Source of the DNA: Leguminivora glycinivorella
Taxonomy: Eukaryota; Arthropoda; Insecta; Lepidoptera; Tortricidae
Length of the DNA stretch: 64,000 bases
Direction: 5' to 3'
NCBI RefSeq assembly: GCF_023078275.1
Contig: NC_062994.1
Location: forward strand, 11,975,545 to 12,039,544
Position numbers and translations under genes: made by a program. Under the pieces are notes generated by a model. That model saw nothing but the letters and a program-made list of their open reading frames with translations, ran no database searches and was not told the DNA's origin. Shown here piece after piece: positions 10,765 through 20,971 of the stretch. How positions within the stretch are numbered: position 1 is the first letter of the stretch; each line of letters begins with the position of its first letter.

Positions 10765-13700
10765 CTGAAAACAGAAGGTATTCGTAGATAACTAGGGAAC
10801 AAAACACACCAAAAAGGTAGAGGTATCGTAAAATACTTAAAAAACCGGCCAAGGGCGTGTCGGGCCACGCTCAGTGTAGGGTTCCGTTGTTTCCCGTATT
10901 TTTTTCAAAAACTGTTCAACCTATCAAGTTCAAAATAATTTTCCTACAAAGTCTTTATAAAGTTCTACTTTTGAGATTTGTCATATTTTTTAAACTTAGG
11001 GTTTAAAAGTTAGAGGTGGGGGGACACATTTTTTTTACTTCTGGAGCGATTATTCAATGGGTTGAAATTAAAAAAAAAAAAACACTCCCCACTATTGGGG
11101 GGTACCCTAATGCACTTTTTATTTTTGCACTTTATCGGCGTGATTGATTTACATATTGGTACCAAATTGCAGCTTTCTAGTGCAAACGGTCTATAAGGCG
11201 AAACTATAAGGGTTCCTAGTTGACTACGGAACCCTAAAAAGGTAAGTCACAGCGGGGCAAATCCTGACAGGGGGGCAATTGTAACTAATCCATCTTTCCA
11301 TTGTTACACTATTAACTTGCTTGCACTTGTATAACTTCTGTTATGGTATTTTGTGCGGACAAAAAACGTACTGAAAAATAGTCTTATGTAAAATAAAATG
11401 AATATTATAGGACATTCTTACACAGATTGACTGAGGCCCACGGTAAGCTCAAGAAGGCTTGTGTTGTGGGTACTCAGACAACGATATATATATTATACAA
11501 ATACTTATATACATAGAAAACATCCATGACTCAGGGACAAATATCTGTGCTCGTCACACAAATAAATGCTCTTACCGGGATTCGAACCCGGGACCACGGC
11601 GTAGCAGGCAGGGTCACTACGCGCTAGGCCATACCGGTCGTCAAACTAATGTAACTATGATTTTGCAGATAGTTTGTTTGCGTAATGGCATACCTTTCTT
11701 CTCCAGTCCCGTAGCTTCTGCTGGCCAACCCGACTTTTTGCGCGACCTAGAATCAAAATAAGAACAGCTATATAAAAGACAATTAGACACAGGAAGGTAG
11801 AGAAGACCTTAATGAATATGAATTGGGTCTACGCCTAAAAGTCTTTTAGTAAACGTCGGGGCTCAGGGTCAGTTTACCTGAATTATGACATTTATTACAC
11901 CGTTTACCTGACGGTTGAATAAGTTTACCTGACATATGACCAACTTTACCTGATGCAACTAAGCTCGCTCTTCCTTCTAAGGAACTTCCTTTTAACGCCT
12001 TCTCTAGAAATCGTTATTGAATATAAGGTCTACGACTAGATAGTTTGAGGCCAAGTATCGCCTCATGAAGGTGAACTCGGAGGCTCTAAGTCAGTTTTCC
12101 TAATTATGACACCATTTACCTGACGTGTGACACAATTTACCTGAAGTTTGAATCAGTTTGCCTGACATATGACTAACTTTACCTGATGCAACGAAGCTCG
12201 CTCTTCCTTGGAGAGATGTCTACTGAATATAAGGTCGACGTCTAAACAGCCTGAAGCCAAGTATCCCCTCATGCGTGTGAAGGCAGCCCGTCGGAGGCTC
12301 TGGGTCAGTTAACCTGAATTATGACACCGTTTACCTGACGTGTAACACAATTTACCTGACGTTTGAAGTTTGAATCAGTTTGCCTGACACATGACTAACT
12401 TTACCTGATGCAACGAAGCTCGCTCTTCCTTGGAGAAATCTCTACTGAATATAAGGTCGACGTCTAAACAGTCTGAGGCCAAGTATCGTCTCATGAGGGT
12501 AAAGGCTGCCCGTCGGAGGCTCTGGGCATCGGAACAGGTGCTGCCGAGGCCTTGGCGGTTCACCTGGAGACAAGGGTTTGGTTATTGCGTGTGTTAATAA
12601 GGTGGTAAGTATAATAAATGAACAGATGAATCTGGGTTTTCAGTGAACACAAACGAATAGACGTGATTTTTGAAGTGGAGGTAGTTGAAGGGATGGAGAG
12701 TGACATAAGCTACTTTTCGAGTTCAACGCTAGCGAAGCCGCGGGCAAAAGCTAGTTTGTTATAAAAGTAGTAATTTTTCAAAATTACTCTTTTGTATGGA
12801 TCTTAAGTAAAGAATAAATGAACTTACCATTTGTAAGTGTGGTTTTATTGGTTCCTCAATACCTTGAGCGTCGGCGCCCAGTCCGCCGCCCTTCCAACCC
12901 ATGAGCTTCATCATCCTGCATAAATAAATAAATAATGGAGACACCTTACACAAATCAACTTAGCCCCAAACTAAGTAAAGCTTGTACTATGGGTGCTAAG
13001 CGACGATATACATACTTAAATAGATAAATACATACTTATATACATAGAAAACATCCATGACAGGAACAAATATCTGTGCTCATCACACAAATAAATGCCC
13101 TTACTGGGATTCGAACCCAGGACCGCGGCTTAGCAGGCAGCACTCCCGACTGAGCCAGACCGGTCAAATCAAATAATTAAACAGAAAAATTTACGAAAAC
13201 GACCCTCGAGCAAGCGAAATATTTCAATATTGAACCACGAGCATAGTAAGTGTTTCTAAAAGTGGAATCTTGAGAGTTGCAAGAGTTTCAAGGTACGAAG
13301 GATAAACAAATTTAGCAGCTTAGAAAATCAAGTTAAAATTAGTACAAAATTACTTTGCACTCTTGTGGATAAAATGCCCGTTTTCGAAGAATCCAAAGAA
13401 CATTTACCAGCGTTGAGCGTTGCCGCAACATCATGCCTAGTGGAGGTCCTATGTAGCGTCCATTTTGTTTGCATGTCTTCTTTTGAGTGTACTATGTTTT
13501 GACGTTAAATAAATGTGTTATATACATACTAATATTATAAATGGGAAAGTGTGTGCGAGTCTGTTTGTTTGTCCGTCTTTCGCGGCAAAACGGAGCGACG
13601 AATTGACGTGATATTTTAAGTGCAGATAGTTGAAGGGATGGAGAGTGACATAGGCTATTTTTGTCTCTTTCTAACCCCCCACTTCCCTAAAATCGGGGGT

Positions 13701-16700
13701 GGAATTATGTATGGAGCATTCCGCAATTTTCGAATTTAAATCGAGTGAAGCCGCGGGCAAAATTATATTTACCAGTTGGCGTGGTGAAATAGTTATTTGT
13801 TATACAAGGGGGCAAAGTTGTATTTTAACGCCGAGTGTGGAATTGAAAAACGAGCAAGTGAAAGGATTCTATAGTTGAACCACGAGCGAAGCGAGTGGTT
13901 CGAAAATAGAATCCTGAACTTGTGACTTTTTTAACACACGAGAAGTAAAATACATTTGCATCCGAGTGTAACACAAAACTTTTCCCCTCACTATAGCGAA
14001 GAAACTACAACGCAAAAAATGTGTTTATCACTGCTTCCAGTAGTTCCACAGGTGGTAAATCATCTTTATTACTAGATTCACCTACTTTTATAAATTTTAA
14101 ACCAGTTAATTTGACTTTATTCAAGGTCAAATTACTTTACTCACTAGTGGACAAAAATGCGTTGTTACTCACTGGTATTAAAGGACAAAACACGTGTTTC
14201 CGAGCTAGTGAGGGGAAAAGGCTATTTTTTGTCTTTTTCTAACCCCCCCAGTTCCCTAAAATCGGGGGTGGAATTATGTATGGAGCATTCCGCAATTTTC
14301 GAATTTAACTCGAGTGAAGCCGCGGGCAAACTATATGTACCAGTTGGTGTGGTGAAAAGTAATAATCTTACTTAGTAGCGACGCTGTTCTCTACGGGCGC
14401 TCCGAACTCGTCGTCGCGCCGCCCCGTGACCTCGCTGACAGAGATGGCGCCACCGTCCGCCCGGAATTGTTCCTTCACTACCACTGTTATCACCTCTTCG
14501 CGAAGCCTCTGTAACAAAGGATAAGTTTTATCTCCTTTTGTCTAAAATAATACGTCATATAGACCTGTTACCCGTGTGGTGACGGGTTAAGAATTTCACC
14601 ACCCCCTTTCTTCCGTGGGTGTCGTAGAAGGCGACTGTGGGATATGGGTTAAATTGTGGTGTAGGCGAGAGGCTGGCAACCTGTCACTGCAATGTCACAG
14701 TTTCGTTTTCTATCAACCCCTTATTTGCCAAGAGTGGCACTGAAACTTGAATAGTTTCATGTGCTCTGCCTACCCCTTCATGGGAGACAGGCGTGATTGT
14801 AGGTATGTATGTAATACGTCATATAGATTACCTCCTACAAAGAATAAATAAATACCAAAGACATATGTACAGTCAAGTGTAAAAATATGGGTGTACACAT
14901 CTTACTCAAAAATGTGAGTGTGTTTAGTAAAACGTCCCTTTGTCGGTTACCATTAAGGCGGGATTTACTTGTATCTTTATATGAATTAACTGATAAAGCG
15001 GCTTTATATCAATCGACAAAGTGGGACGTTTTCCCGTGCACACTCACAAATATGTCCCATAGCACCTTAGTCCGGTGTAATAAGAGCGTAGTACCATATT
15101 TTTGAGTCAATTTTTCGATACTCATTTTTGCACTTGACTGTAACTCCGTATAGACCGATAGTCTTAGAAAAAAATGTACCTCAAAGCCATACAGAAAGAG
15201 GTACGGTGACCTAAATGGCGTTACACCTTTGGGGAACGCTCGGTTAGATGGCGCTAATATAAATATTTGACATGTTAACACATATCAAGTTAACAATATG
15301 GGCCAAATTGTCAAAACTGAGGTTCAAAAGTTTTAAGCCTGTGTCGAGAGATGGCAGTCTATGCACTGTGATTACACATTTTTACTTTGACAGTAACTCT
15401 CTATAACGCTCGATCCTCTTTGATAAATAACAAAACCAAGCGGAAACACACTCAAAGATTATGACAGATGGCGCTATCTTATTAGTCCATTGCACAGATA
15501 CAGAATTTCATACGTGAGAGCGAGAAGATATTTGTATCGTACGACGTTTTTCAATACAGATGGCCTTCCGAAGTTTCGACCTGACAAGAAACGAACTACT
15601 TCTCGCACTAGTGCGTAAAAAAAAACACCATCTGTACTGAAATAGTACATTACGATACAAGTGCGTAAAAAAGGAAGTTCGAAACGAGTGGCGATAAATT
15701 AAAACACGACCGAAGGGAGTGATTTAAATCGACACGAGTTACGAATTTCGTTTTCGCACGTGTATCGTACGACGTTTTTCAGTACAGATGGCCCTCCGAA
15801 GTTTCGACTTGACATATATAATGAACTTCTCGCACTAGTGCGTAAAAAAAAACACCATCTGTTCTGAAACTTTTGTTTAAATGTTCGGCCATTCCTTAAC
15901 CCACCAAAAAAGTGGTAAAAAAAATACCATCTGTACTGAAAAGAATATTACTTGCAAGAATCCGATTGTAACGCTCCGTAATTCCATTGTGTTCAGGCGA
16001 CCTCACTCACCAACACTCAACACTAGGGTTCATCCACATACTACGTCACAGCAACATGGTGTTAAATACATATGTTAAATATGTTTAAGAGCTAAATTCT
16101 AACTATGAAAAAGTGTGATATGAGGAGAGGGGGTCCAAAACTCGAAATTTGGTAGGATGTAATAGATAGCAGCAGCGGCTGGTCCATACAAGACGATTCC
16201 CACCGGCGTGCCTAAAATTGAGTACTAGTAAAGTGCCTAATACCTTAAATTAGGTTCCTTTTTGCTTAGTGTTGCCTAGCAGAAATTTTCACTAGCCGCC
16301 ACTGATAGACACCCTATAAGTATGAAAGGGACTATGAGGTAGTACGACAGCTTGCTAGAAAATGTTAATAAAAAGATCTTACATTCCAAGCCATGACTTC
16401 CACGTTACACTTGGCATCCGCTTTAGAAGCCCCCGAGGCCCGAGCTACTAGCAGTCCGTTGATCATCATGGACATGGCCCCGTCTTCGAATGTTGATGTG
16501 AACGGGATGTTGCAGACTTGACAGCTCGCTGGAAAAAATACATTTCAAGATATTGAATATATACTAATTATAATATAATATTGCTAAGATGCTAATAAAT
16601 TAATCTATATTTTATACATTTCTTATACAAGTTGGAAATTTAAATTCACCCTATAGACACCTTTAACATCCAGTGGTGTCACATGAGTGTTGTCAACCTC

Positions 16701-19700
16701 CTTACGAATCTGTAGAGCCTGTTCAAAAAGAAAAAAATCCTGAAATGTCAGGGTTCCAATATATTCTACAACACTTCTGTTTTTGAACAGGCTCTACATC
16801 TTTTTATGCACAGCTTATGTTTTTGGCTACTTGCACAGAATATCACACTCCACAGATCACTCCTTTGATGTTCACAAAATGCCGCCATTCTAAATTCTTG
16901 CCTACAAACGGACTGTACACAAGCAGCCAACATTGAATTCTAGTAAGGTCGTCACCAGTGAATGGGCCGCAAACTCGCGGCCGCCGTTTGTAGCGCGGCG
17001 ATAGAATCGCGGAGCGAGCCGCCCCTGCTACTTTCAAAAAATTATAGAGCCCTTCATTTATTCTTAAGCAGCGCACATGAATACTAAGTTTCAGTGCCAC
17101 TCTTGGCAAAAAGGGGTTGAAAGAAATCCAAATTGTGACATTACAGTGACAGGTTGCCAGCCTTTTGCCTACACCACAATTTAACCATATCCCACAGTCG
17201 ACTTCTACGACACCCACGGGAAGAAAGGGGGTGTTGAAATTCTTAACCCGTCACCACACAGGGCAAGGCTCGGAACCGGTTTATTTTTTACGGGTTAAAA
17301 CCGGTTTATTTCGATTTTACTCCGAACTTTGTAAAGAACGCGAACTTTATTTTAACCGAAATAAACCGGTTTATTCGAAGAGTGGCGAGACGCACCGGCG
17401 CCGCGTAAATACCTACGTTCACGCAGCGACTATCATGCTGCGGAATAAACCGGTTTATTTTGTTCTAAACCCGTTAATCTCATAAAAACTCTCAAAACAC
17501 AGCATCCAGCAGTCATAAACGTGCCAGGCAGACCACACTCCCAGACTCACCCGATCATAAGAGAATAGCGCTAGGAGATAGTGACAGTGAGTCAGAGTTA
17601 TCTCAAGGTAGGGATGTAGAGACAGAGGAAGAATAGTACAAGTGTTAAAAGTAGGGTAGCTGTAGCATAGTGTAAGTGTAGGGTTAGGTAACTTAGGTAA
17701 TAGTGTTAGTGAATTTTATAAATTAGTGAACTCTCTTAATGGGGGAGGTATGTTATGTATGGACAATGAGGGTAGGGTTTGACATTTGTGTACAAAGTGA
17801 GGTAGTTGTGAAAACCAGTCTGTCAACGCGAACCTGGACCAGCACATGTGCTTGGGGACTTCCGGTTGGGACGCCATCTTAGCGGTTTCGTGTCGTGAAT
17901 AATTTATTTTTCTTTTACTCATTAATGTTGTTTAAAGTGTAATATTGATAGCTTATTATGCAGTAAACTAATGTTGTAGTGAGAAGCTGATGAAGAATTG
18001 TTCTCGAAACGCGTTTAGCCTTTTCTTTGTCGTAAACGGCCGGTAGTCCACGTGCTCTTGTAAAATCTAGCTATCAATTTACAAGTGCTAACTCACCGTA
18101 CAATGTCGTACTTACCGTACAAAAATTACTAATAATTAGCTCATATCACCTTGACACTGGCGAAATAGTCCCAATGGACTGAAGCCATTTAATTTTAAAA
18201 ACTGAACTGAACATGTGCTTGGACCCCAAAACTGTGAGTTATAATACGAACGAAACCTTTATGAAAGCGTACCCCTAAAACCCGATTTAAAAATAGCGGT
18301 TTTTAGAGCGAAAACGAAATTTAAAGGTTTTGCCGCTAGTACATGATAACGGTTTGAAAACTTAACTGGTATCCGAGCCCTGACACAGGGCTTGCTACTT
18401 ACTCTGTATATTCCACCACTTCCCCGCCCAAGGCCTGACGAGCAGCACGAGCTGTCCGAAGCTGCTAAAGAACATGCTTTCGTCAAACACCCGGGCGTCC
18501 AGACACCGCACTCCGCTCAGGTCTTTCAGGTACTCATTTAGGTCCCCAAGGGGCTTCCGGGCTTCTTCTGTTGTTTTGCTGTTTATACTGAAAAAAAAAA
18601 TTATTTTTAGGGTTCCGTACCAAAAAGGTACAAAAGGAACCCTTATGGTGCGACTCTGTCCTGTTTGATTTGTCAGTACCAGAAGTTTTTCTTTTATTAG
18701 TGTTTAAACACTAATATTTATTAGATTATTTTTATAGTTACTTAGGGTAGTATAGTTTTTAAGTTAGTTTTATGTCATCATGGTATTTTTAGCTTTTATT
18801 GAAATTGATAATTATATTTTTAATTGAAATAAATAAACACTAAAGTAAAGTAAAGTGTTATGTATAAACACTTAAAACAAGTAAAAGAATTCACTGATTT
18901 AAACTTTCACGATTATTACACATAATTATTTTTAAATCGGGACTTAATCGCGATACACGATTAAGTCCCGATTTAAAAATAATTATAAGTAAAAGAATTG
19001 GCAAAAATTAAAAAAATATTTTTGCCAAAATTTCCTGATCTGTATTTAAAAAAAAAAATCTTTCTTTTGGCCTTAGAAATACCTGGGTAAAATCTCTCAC
19101 AATGCTCACAAGCACTGTGTATTGTAATAATAGCTTTTGATCTCCATAGCCTAAATAAAAATAAAAAATATTGACCTTGAACTAATCAGATTCCTTATTC
19201 TACTATCCACATCCTTTTCCTCACTCTCTTCTTCATTCCCTCCCTGTCCCTGTTTCACAAACTGGATTTTAGAAGATTTTGGTGCGGGGCCATCTTTGAC
19301 GATTCCACCTTCTCGCTTCACACCTCTGGCTCTGTCCTCCGCAGCATCTGAGGCTGATACAAATGTCCTTTGGAGTTTGCCTTTCTTGGAGTTTCTGTAA
19401 GCACTAGCTACCTGTAAAATAATATATAGCAGTAACCAATTAGTCACAAAATCAAAATAACTTGAAGCATCATCTTTTAACAGATTTTAGATAAATAAAC
19501 CTAATATAACAGATAGATTTAATAAAAACATGCCCGATAGGACTGCCAGAAAGTTGATTAGTATGCAGAAGCCTGTATTAAACGAGTAGTTTACAACAAC
19601 TAACTCAAAAGATGCTGACAAACATCAAAAATGGAGGGAATAGCGAGCTTACTTCTTGTGACAGCCTTGCGACTTCGTGCATGACCTCTGTAGGGTACCT

Positions 19701-19868
19701 GCAGCCCATAAACTCCATGTTAGTGAAGACCCTGGCCAAGCAAACCAGCCTGTCTTTAGGATATTCGTTCTTCCATCGTTCTATGAACGCCTTTCTTAAC
19801 TGCCAATGTTCTTCGCATTCGTGATCTTCTCTCTGACTTTCGACGTCCCAATTGACGTCGAAAGACAT
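10626..19868 (-). CDS. NKRF: Gene A: NKRF-like protein (XTBD, dsRBD-like, G-patch, R3H), 9 exons
   Basis: Nine exons with GT..AG borders join in one frame to 1359 nt (452 aa plus stop). Residues about 10-72 match the XRN2-binding XTBD family (W..R..FI..W, YPKDRL, GCRYP). Residues about 205-265 resemble a dsRBD (NGLLVARASGASKADAKC). Residues 306-345 are a G-patch (KLMGWKGGGLG). Residues about 350-415 are an R3H domain (IFSRDFSKEERASLHQ, GTGEERFLVVKKK). This order is that of NF-kappa-B-repressing factor, which in vertebrates binds XRN2 and nucleic acid in the nucleus. Function here is inferred from that. The protein is shorter than human NKRF. It starts at the first ATG of the XTBD exon, head-to-head with gene B. 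Partial copies of exon 7 lie in intron 7. Confidence 0.85.
10843..11240 (+). repeat. M4 element (partial)
   Basis: It starts CCGGCCAAGGGCGTGTCGGG and ends CTAGTTGACTACGGAACCCT. The usual GACG microsatellite near the right end is missing. It sits in intron 8 of gene A, ending about 455 bp before exon 8 in plus coordinates. Confidence 0.85.
11402..11640 (-). repeat. S1 SINE (inverted)
   Basis: The complement of the S1 body and of box B (GGGATTCGAACCCGGGACC) is followed by the head ending CCATACCGGTCGTC. It is close to full length. Confidence 0.85.
11694..11746 (-). CDS. NKRF: Gene A exon 8 (R3H core)
   Basis: A 53-nt exon, phase 0 in and phase 2 out, with acceptor TTGATTCTAG and donor AAGGTATGC. 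It encodes VAQKVGLASRSYGTGEE, the helix and turn typical of R3H (A..lGL.S.SyG.geeR). It joins exon 7 (SLHQ) and exon 9 (FLVV) without a frame break. Confidence 0.85.
11868..11955 (-). repeat. Array of donor-like TCAGGTAAA motifs, copy 1
   Basis: On the minus strand CAGGTAAA occurs four times at intervals of about 20-30 bp (followed by GTTGG, CTTATT, CGGTG, CTGAC). The same array follows exon 7 and its second copy. Confidence 0.75.
11951..12089 (-). pseudogene. Decayed copy 2 of gene A exon 7
   Basis: The minus strand matches the 3' two thirds of exon 7, with insertions and substitutions (an extra tract at 11980-12010), and keeps the donor CAGGTAAAGTTG. Reading frames are broken. It is the most diverged of three tandem copies. 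Confidence 0.75.
12090..12182 (-). repeat. Array of donor-like motifs, copy 2
   Basis: Downstream of the exon copy at 12183 on the minus strand, CAGG(T/C)AAA words recur about every 20-25 bp, several decayed. It is homologous to 11868-11955 and 12305-12404. Confidence 0.7.
12183..12304 (-). pseudogene. Decayed copy 1 of gene A exon 7
   Basis: It is nearly identical to 12405-12526 of exon 7 but lacks the 5' part with the acceptor and the G-patch residues. It keeps the donor CAGGTAAAGTTAG. It probably arose by tandem duplication of a unit of about 225 bp. Confidence 0.8.
12305..12404 (-). repeat. Array of donor-like motifs, copy 3 (next to exon 7 donor)
   Basis: Starting with the real donor of exon 7 (CAG/GTAAAG), the minus strand repeats CAGGCAAACTG, CAGGTAAATTG, CAGGTAAACGG and CAGGTTAACTG. 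Intron 7 therefore holds several near-consensus 5' splice sites. Confidence 0.7.
12405..12563 (-). CDS. NKRF: Gene A exon 7 (end of G-patch, start of R3H)
   Basis: A 159-nt phase 0-0 exon with acceptor TTGTCTCCAG and donor CAGGTAAAG. It begins VNRQGLGS, the second half of the G-patch, and continues to DVDLIFSRDFSKEERASLHQ, the R3H start. Gene B exon 15 plus the start of exon 16 is its counterpart (RGGLG ... DIVFK). Confidence 0.85.
12645..12757 (+). repeat. Dispersed repeat fragment (CCGCGGGCAAAAGCTAGT end)
   Basis: It carries GTTGAAGGGATGGAGAGTGACATA and ends GAAGCCGCGGGCAAAAGCTA, a common lepidopteran element end. Longer copies are at 13528 and, inverted, 37465. Confidence 0.7.
12828..12915 (-). 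CDS. NKRF: Gene A exon 6 (G-patch first half)
   Basis: An 88-nt exon, phase 2 in and 0 out, with acceptor TTATGCAG and donor ATGGTAAGT. It encodes MMKLMGWKGGGLGADAQGIE and nine more residues. Gene B exon 14 has the same length and phases and is clearly homologous (MLMGWQGGALG). Confidence 0.9.
12925..13168 (-). repeat. S1 SINE (inverted)
   Basis: A full-length S1 copy in intron 5 of gene A: tail AAATAAATAAATAATGGAGA, box B complement GGGATTCGAACCCAGGACC, head TGAGCCAGACCGGTC. Confidence 0.85.
13185..13396 (+). repeat. M2 element fragment
   Basis: CGAGCAAGCGAAATATTTCA, GAGAGTTGCAAGAGTTTCAAGG and CTTTGCACTCTTGTGGATAAAA match 9959-10300 with internal deletions. Confidence 0.6.
13528..13788 (+). 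repeat. CCGCGGGCAAAA element
   Basis: It starts TACTAATATTATAAATGGGA and ends GAAGCCGCGGGCAAAATTAT. The right 137 bp (13652-13788) is repeated directly at 14218-14357, on the far side of an M1 copy. Confidence 0.75.
13789..14218 (-). repeat. M1 element, copy 3 (inverted)
   Basis: From ATAGTTATTTGTTATACAAG to GCTAGTGAGGGGAAAAG. It sits exactly between two direct copies of about 138 bp. Confidence 0.85.
14218..14357 (+). repeat. Second copy of the 138-bp flank
   Basis: GGCTATTTTTTGTCTTTTTC through GGTGTGGTGAAAA repeats 13652-13788 with a handful of changes, placing the M1 copy inside a direct duplication. Confidence 0.8.
14372..14508 (-). CDS. NKRF: Gene A exon 5 (linker before G-patch)
   Basis: A 137-nt exon, phase 0 in and 2 out, with acceptor TTTGTTACAG and donor AAGTAAGA. 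It encodes RLREEVITVVVKEQFRAD and ends APVENSVATK just before the G-patch. Gene B exon 13 ends similarly (TPVESDIGMR). Confidence 0.85.
14560..14815 (+). repeat. Dispersed repeat, LINE 3' end-like
   Basis: GTGGGATATGGGTTAAATTG and CCAAGAGTGGCACTGAAACT belong to a tract also found inverted at 17090-17260. No coding is seen. Confidence 0.6.
14866..15146. repeat. MITE with TIRs ACAGTCAAGTG...CACTTGACTGT
   Basis: ACAGTCAAGTGTAAAAAT (14870) is mirrored by ATTTTTGCACTTGACTGT (15123). Internal words (TTTGTCGGTTACCATTAAGG) recur inverted at 61121-61300. Confidence 0.75.
15142..15432 (+). repeat. M6 element, copy 1
   Basis: It starts AACTCCGTATAGACCGATAG and ends CGATCCTCTTTGAT. It shares the GATGGCGCTAATAT tract with 48728-49425 and 50800-51095. 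Confidence 0.85.
15525..15885. repeat. M3 elements, one and a half copies
   Basis: CGTACGACGTTTTTCA(A/G)TACAGATGG occurs at 15538 and 15767, and CTCGCACTAGTGCGTAAAAA at 15602 and 15830. One copy is followed by most of a second in direct orientation. Confidence 0.75.
16383..16528 (-). CDS. NKRF: Gene A exon 4 (dsRBD-like segment)
   Basis: A 146-nt exon, phase 1 in and 0 out, with acceptor TTTTTTCCAG and donor AATGTAAGA. It encodes SCQVCNIPFTSTFEDG and NGLLVARASGASKADAKC, a pattern matching the second strand, third strand and last helix of a double-stranded RNA-binding domain. Confidence 0.8.
16708..16799. repeat. Small hairpin element
   Basis: TGTAGAGCCTGTTCAAAAA (16711) and its complement (16779) enclose about 48 bp in intron 3 of gene A. 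Confidence 0.7.
17085..17262 (-). repeat. Dispersed repeat, inverted copy of 14560
   Basis: AAGTTTCAGTGCCACTCTTG and CAATTTAACCATATCCCACA are the complement of the 14560-14770 tract. Confidence 0.6.
17255..17478. repeat. Element with four AACCGGTTTATT words
   Basis: ACCGGTTTATT occurs near 17276, 17302, 17365 and 17449, some in inverted context. It is GC-richer than its surroundings. An open frame across it (17165-17485) shows no conserved protein pattern. Confidence 0.5.
17479..18402. other. Intron 3 sequence of gene A without clear features
   Basis: A diverged tract GAAGAATTGTTCTCGAAACG at 17990 is the only unusual word. No exon-like frame with good splice sites was found. Confidence 0.35.
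18403..18587 (-). CDS. NKRF: Gene A exon 3
   Basis: A 185-nt exon, phase 2 in and 1 out, with acceptor after a long T run (TTTTCAG) and donor AGAGTAAGT. It encodes a non-repetitive segment (LGDLNEYLKDLSG, FGQLVLLVRPWAGKWW) between the charged linker and the dsRBD-like part. The WAGKWW motif is not assigned to a family here. Confidence 0.8.
18923..18985. repeat. Perfect palindrome
   Basis: TTTTTAAATCGGGACTTAAT is repeated inverted around a spacer of a few bases. It lies in intron 2 of gene A. Confidence 0.85.
19176..19411 (-). CDS. NKRF: Gene A exon 2 (charged linker)
   Basis: A 236-nt exon, phase 0 in and 2 out, with acceptor TATTTTACAG. The donor AAGGTCAAT is weaker than the others. It encodes a basic then acidic low-complexity linker (NSKKGKLQRTF, GGNEEESEEKD) likely to be disordered. 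Confidence 0.8.
19653..19868 (-). CDS. NKRF: Gene A exon 1 (XTBD domain)
   Basis: A 216-nt phase 0 exon from the ATG to donor GAAGTAAGC. It holds nearly the whole XTBD: WQLRKAFIERWKNEYPKDRL, then VFTNMEFMGCRYP. The XTBD family (in CDKN2AIP, CDKN2AIPNL, NKRF and nematode PAXT-1) binds the 5'-3' exonuclease XRN2. The conserved aromatic and RYP residues are present. Confidence 0.9.
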
Positions 19869-20675
19869 TATTAGTATATTAGTTATTTAATTTTACCACT
19901 TTAATTTAGAATTAAAAGATAATTCCAGAAATACTTTGTGTACATTATTGTAAAGCCCAAATCCACTGCCCAAATCTCGCACAAATTGACACTTGTAACC
20001 TCAAAGAGATGTTGCCACATGAATGAATGAAAAATGCGGCAGTAAAAACATTATTTGAAACAGCTCTGGTTGCGTTTTGTTGTTCCATTGTCATGTATTT
20101 TTTTTGTCATTTTAGAATAAATTAATAAGCTATATGTGTACAAATATTAAATAACAATTTTCAATTTTGTAAAATTTGATACATGTCATATTTAAATAAA
20201 TACACTTCATTTGAATAAAAAGCTAGTTTGAATCATTGATTTTTCAAGTATTCCTAGAAACAAAACGTTGACTTGACTTCCTGAAATTTGAAATTTTCTT
20301 CCTGACACTTTGATGTATTTGTTGTTTTGCGGCACGGATTTGATTTGCGAAAATCTTGTAGTTTTGCACAAATAATTCTGTCTTCAGGCAGTAGTACTGT
20401 CGGTAATAACCACAACCTTACTTCTAGGATTATAAAAGTTAAGCTGAAGTATTTGAATTAGTGTTTATTTCTCTAACAACACGTTTTGTCCGATTTTCTA
20501 AGATACCCACAACTCCAAATTTACATTCATTTACTACATACGTTCATGACAAAGATTACTACTACTTATCCATGTTAAGAATAGTACAAATGTCTTTAAT
20601 CATGCCCGATTCACATAGACACGTGGATTAGGCGTCCTTAAAATCTTTATCAAAGTATTTTGCAAGTACGTAAAC
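19869..20675. promoter_or_regulatory. Shared 5' region of two divergent genes
   Basis: It separates the start codons of gene A (minus) and gene B (plus) by 807 bp, so it must hold both 5' UTRs and probably a bidirectional promoter. No TATA box or recognisable core motif stands out, and no transposon copy was recognised inside it, unlike the flanking introns. Confidence 0.55.
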
Positions 20676-20971
20676 ATGACTTCCAAAGACCTAATGAAGT
20701 TTGAAAAAGCCATGGAGTCCATGGAACCCATGGAAGTGAACGATAACCTCGAGAAAACACTGGAGTTTTTGAAAAGGAACAATAGCGAATTATATTTTCC
20801 CTCCATTTCGCCCTATGTTGAAGCGTTTCTGGTCAATTTAGTCACTGATACAAGGAATCTGAGGTGCAAGGCCTTCAAGCAAGCCGATAGATTACTTGCC
20901 GAGAAGATAATTGAAGTTCTAGAGATGTCCCGGGAGGTATTTCGGTGGACACATACATATGAGAACGGAAA
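20676..20971 (+). CDS. Gene B exon 1 (start; R3H-like module 1)
   Basis: It opens with ATG (MTSKDLMKFEKAMES) and encodes LEKTLEFLKRNNSELYFPS then YVEAFLVNLV, matching the R3H pattern of a helix, L.F..L and an acidic/aromatic second helix. Donor AAAGTAAGT, phase 2 out. Confidence 0.85.

Noticed and set aside
17165..17485. 106-aa plus-strand ORF with repeated KPVYF-like words
   Set aside because: The repetition comes from the AACCGGTTTATT DNA words; no splice or promoter context.
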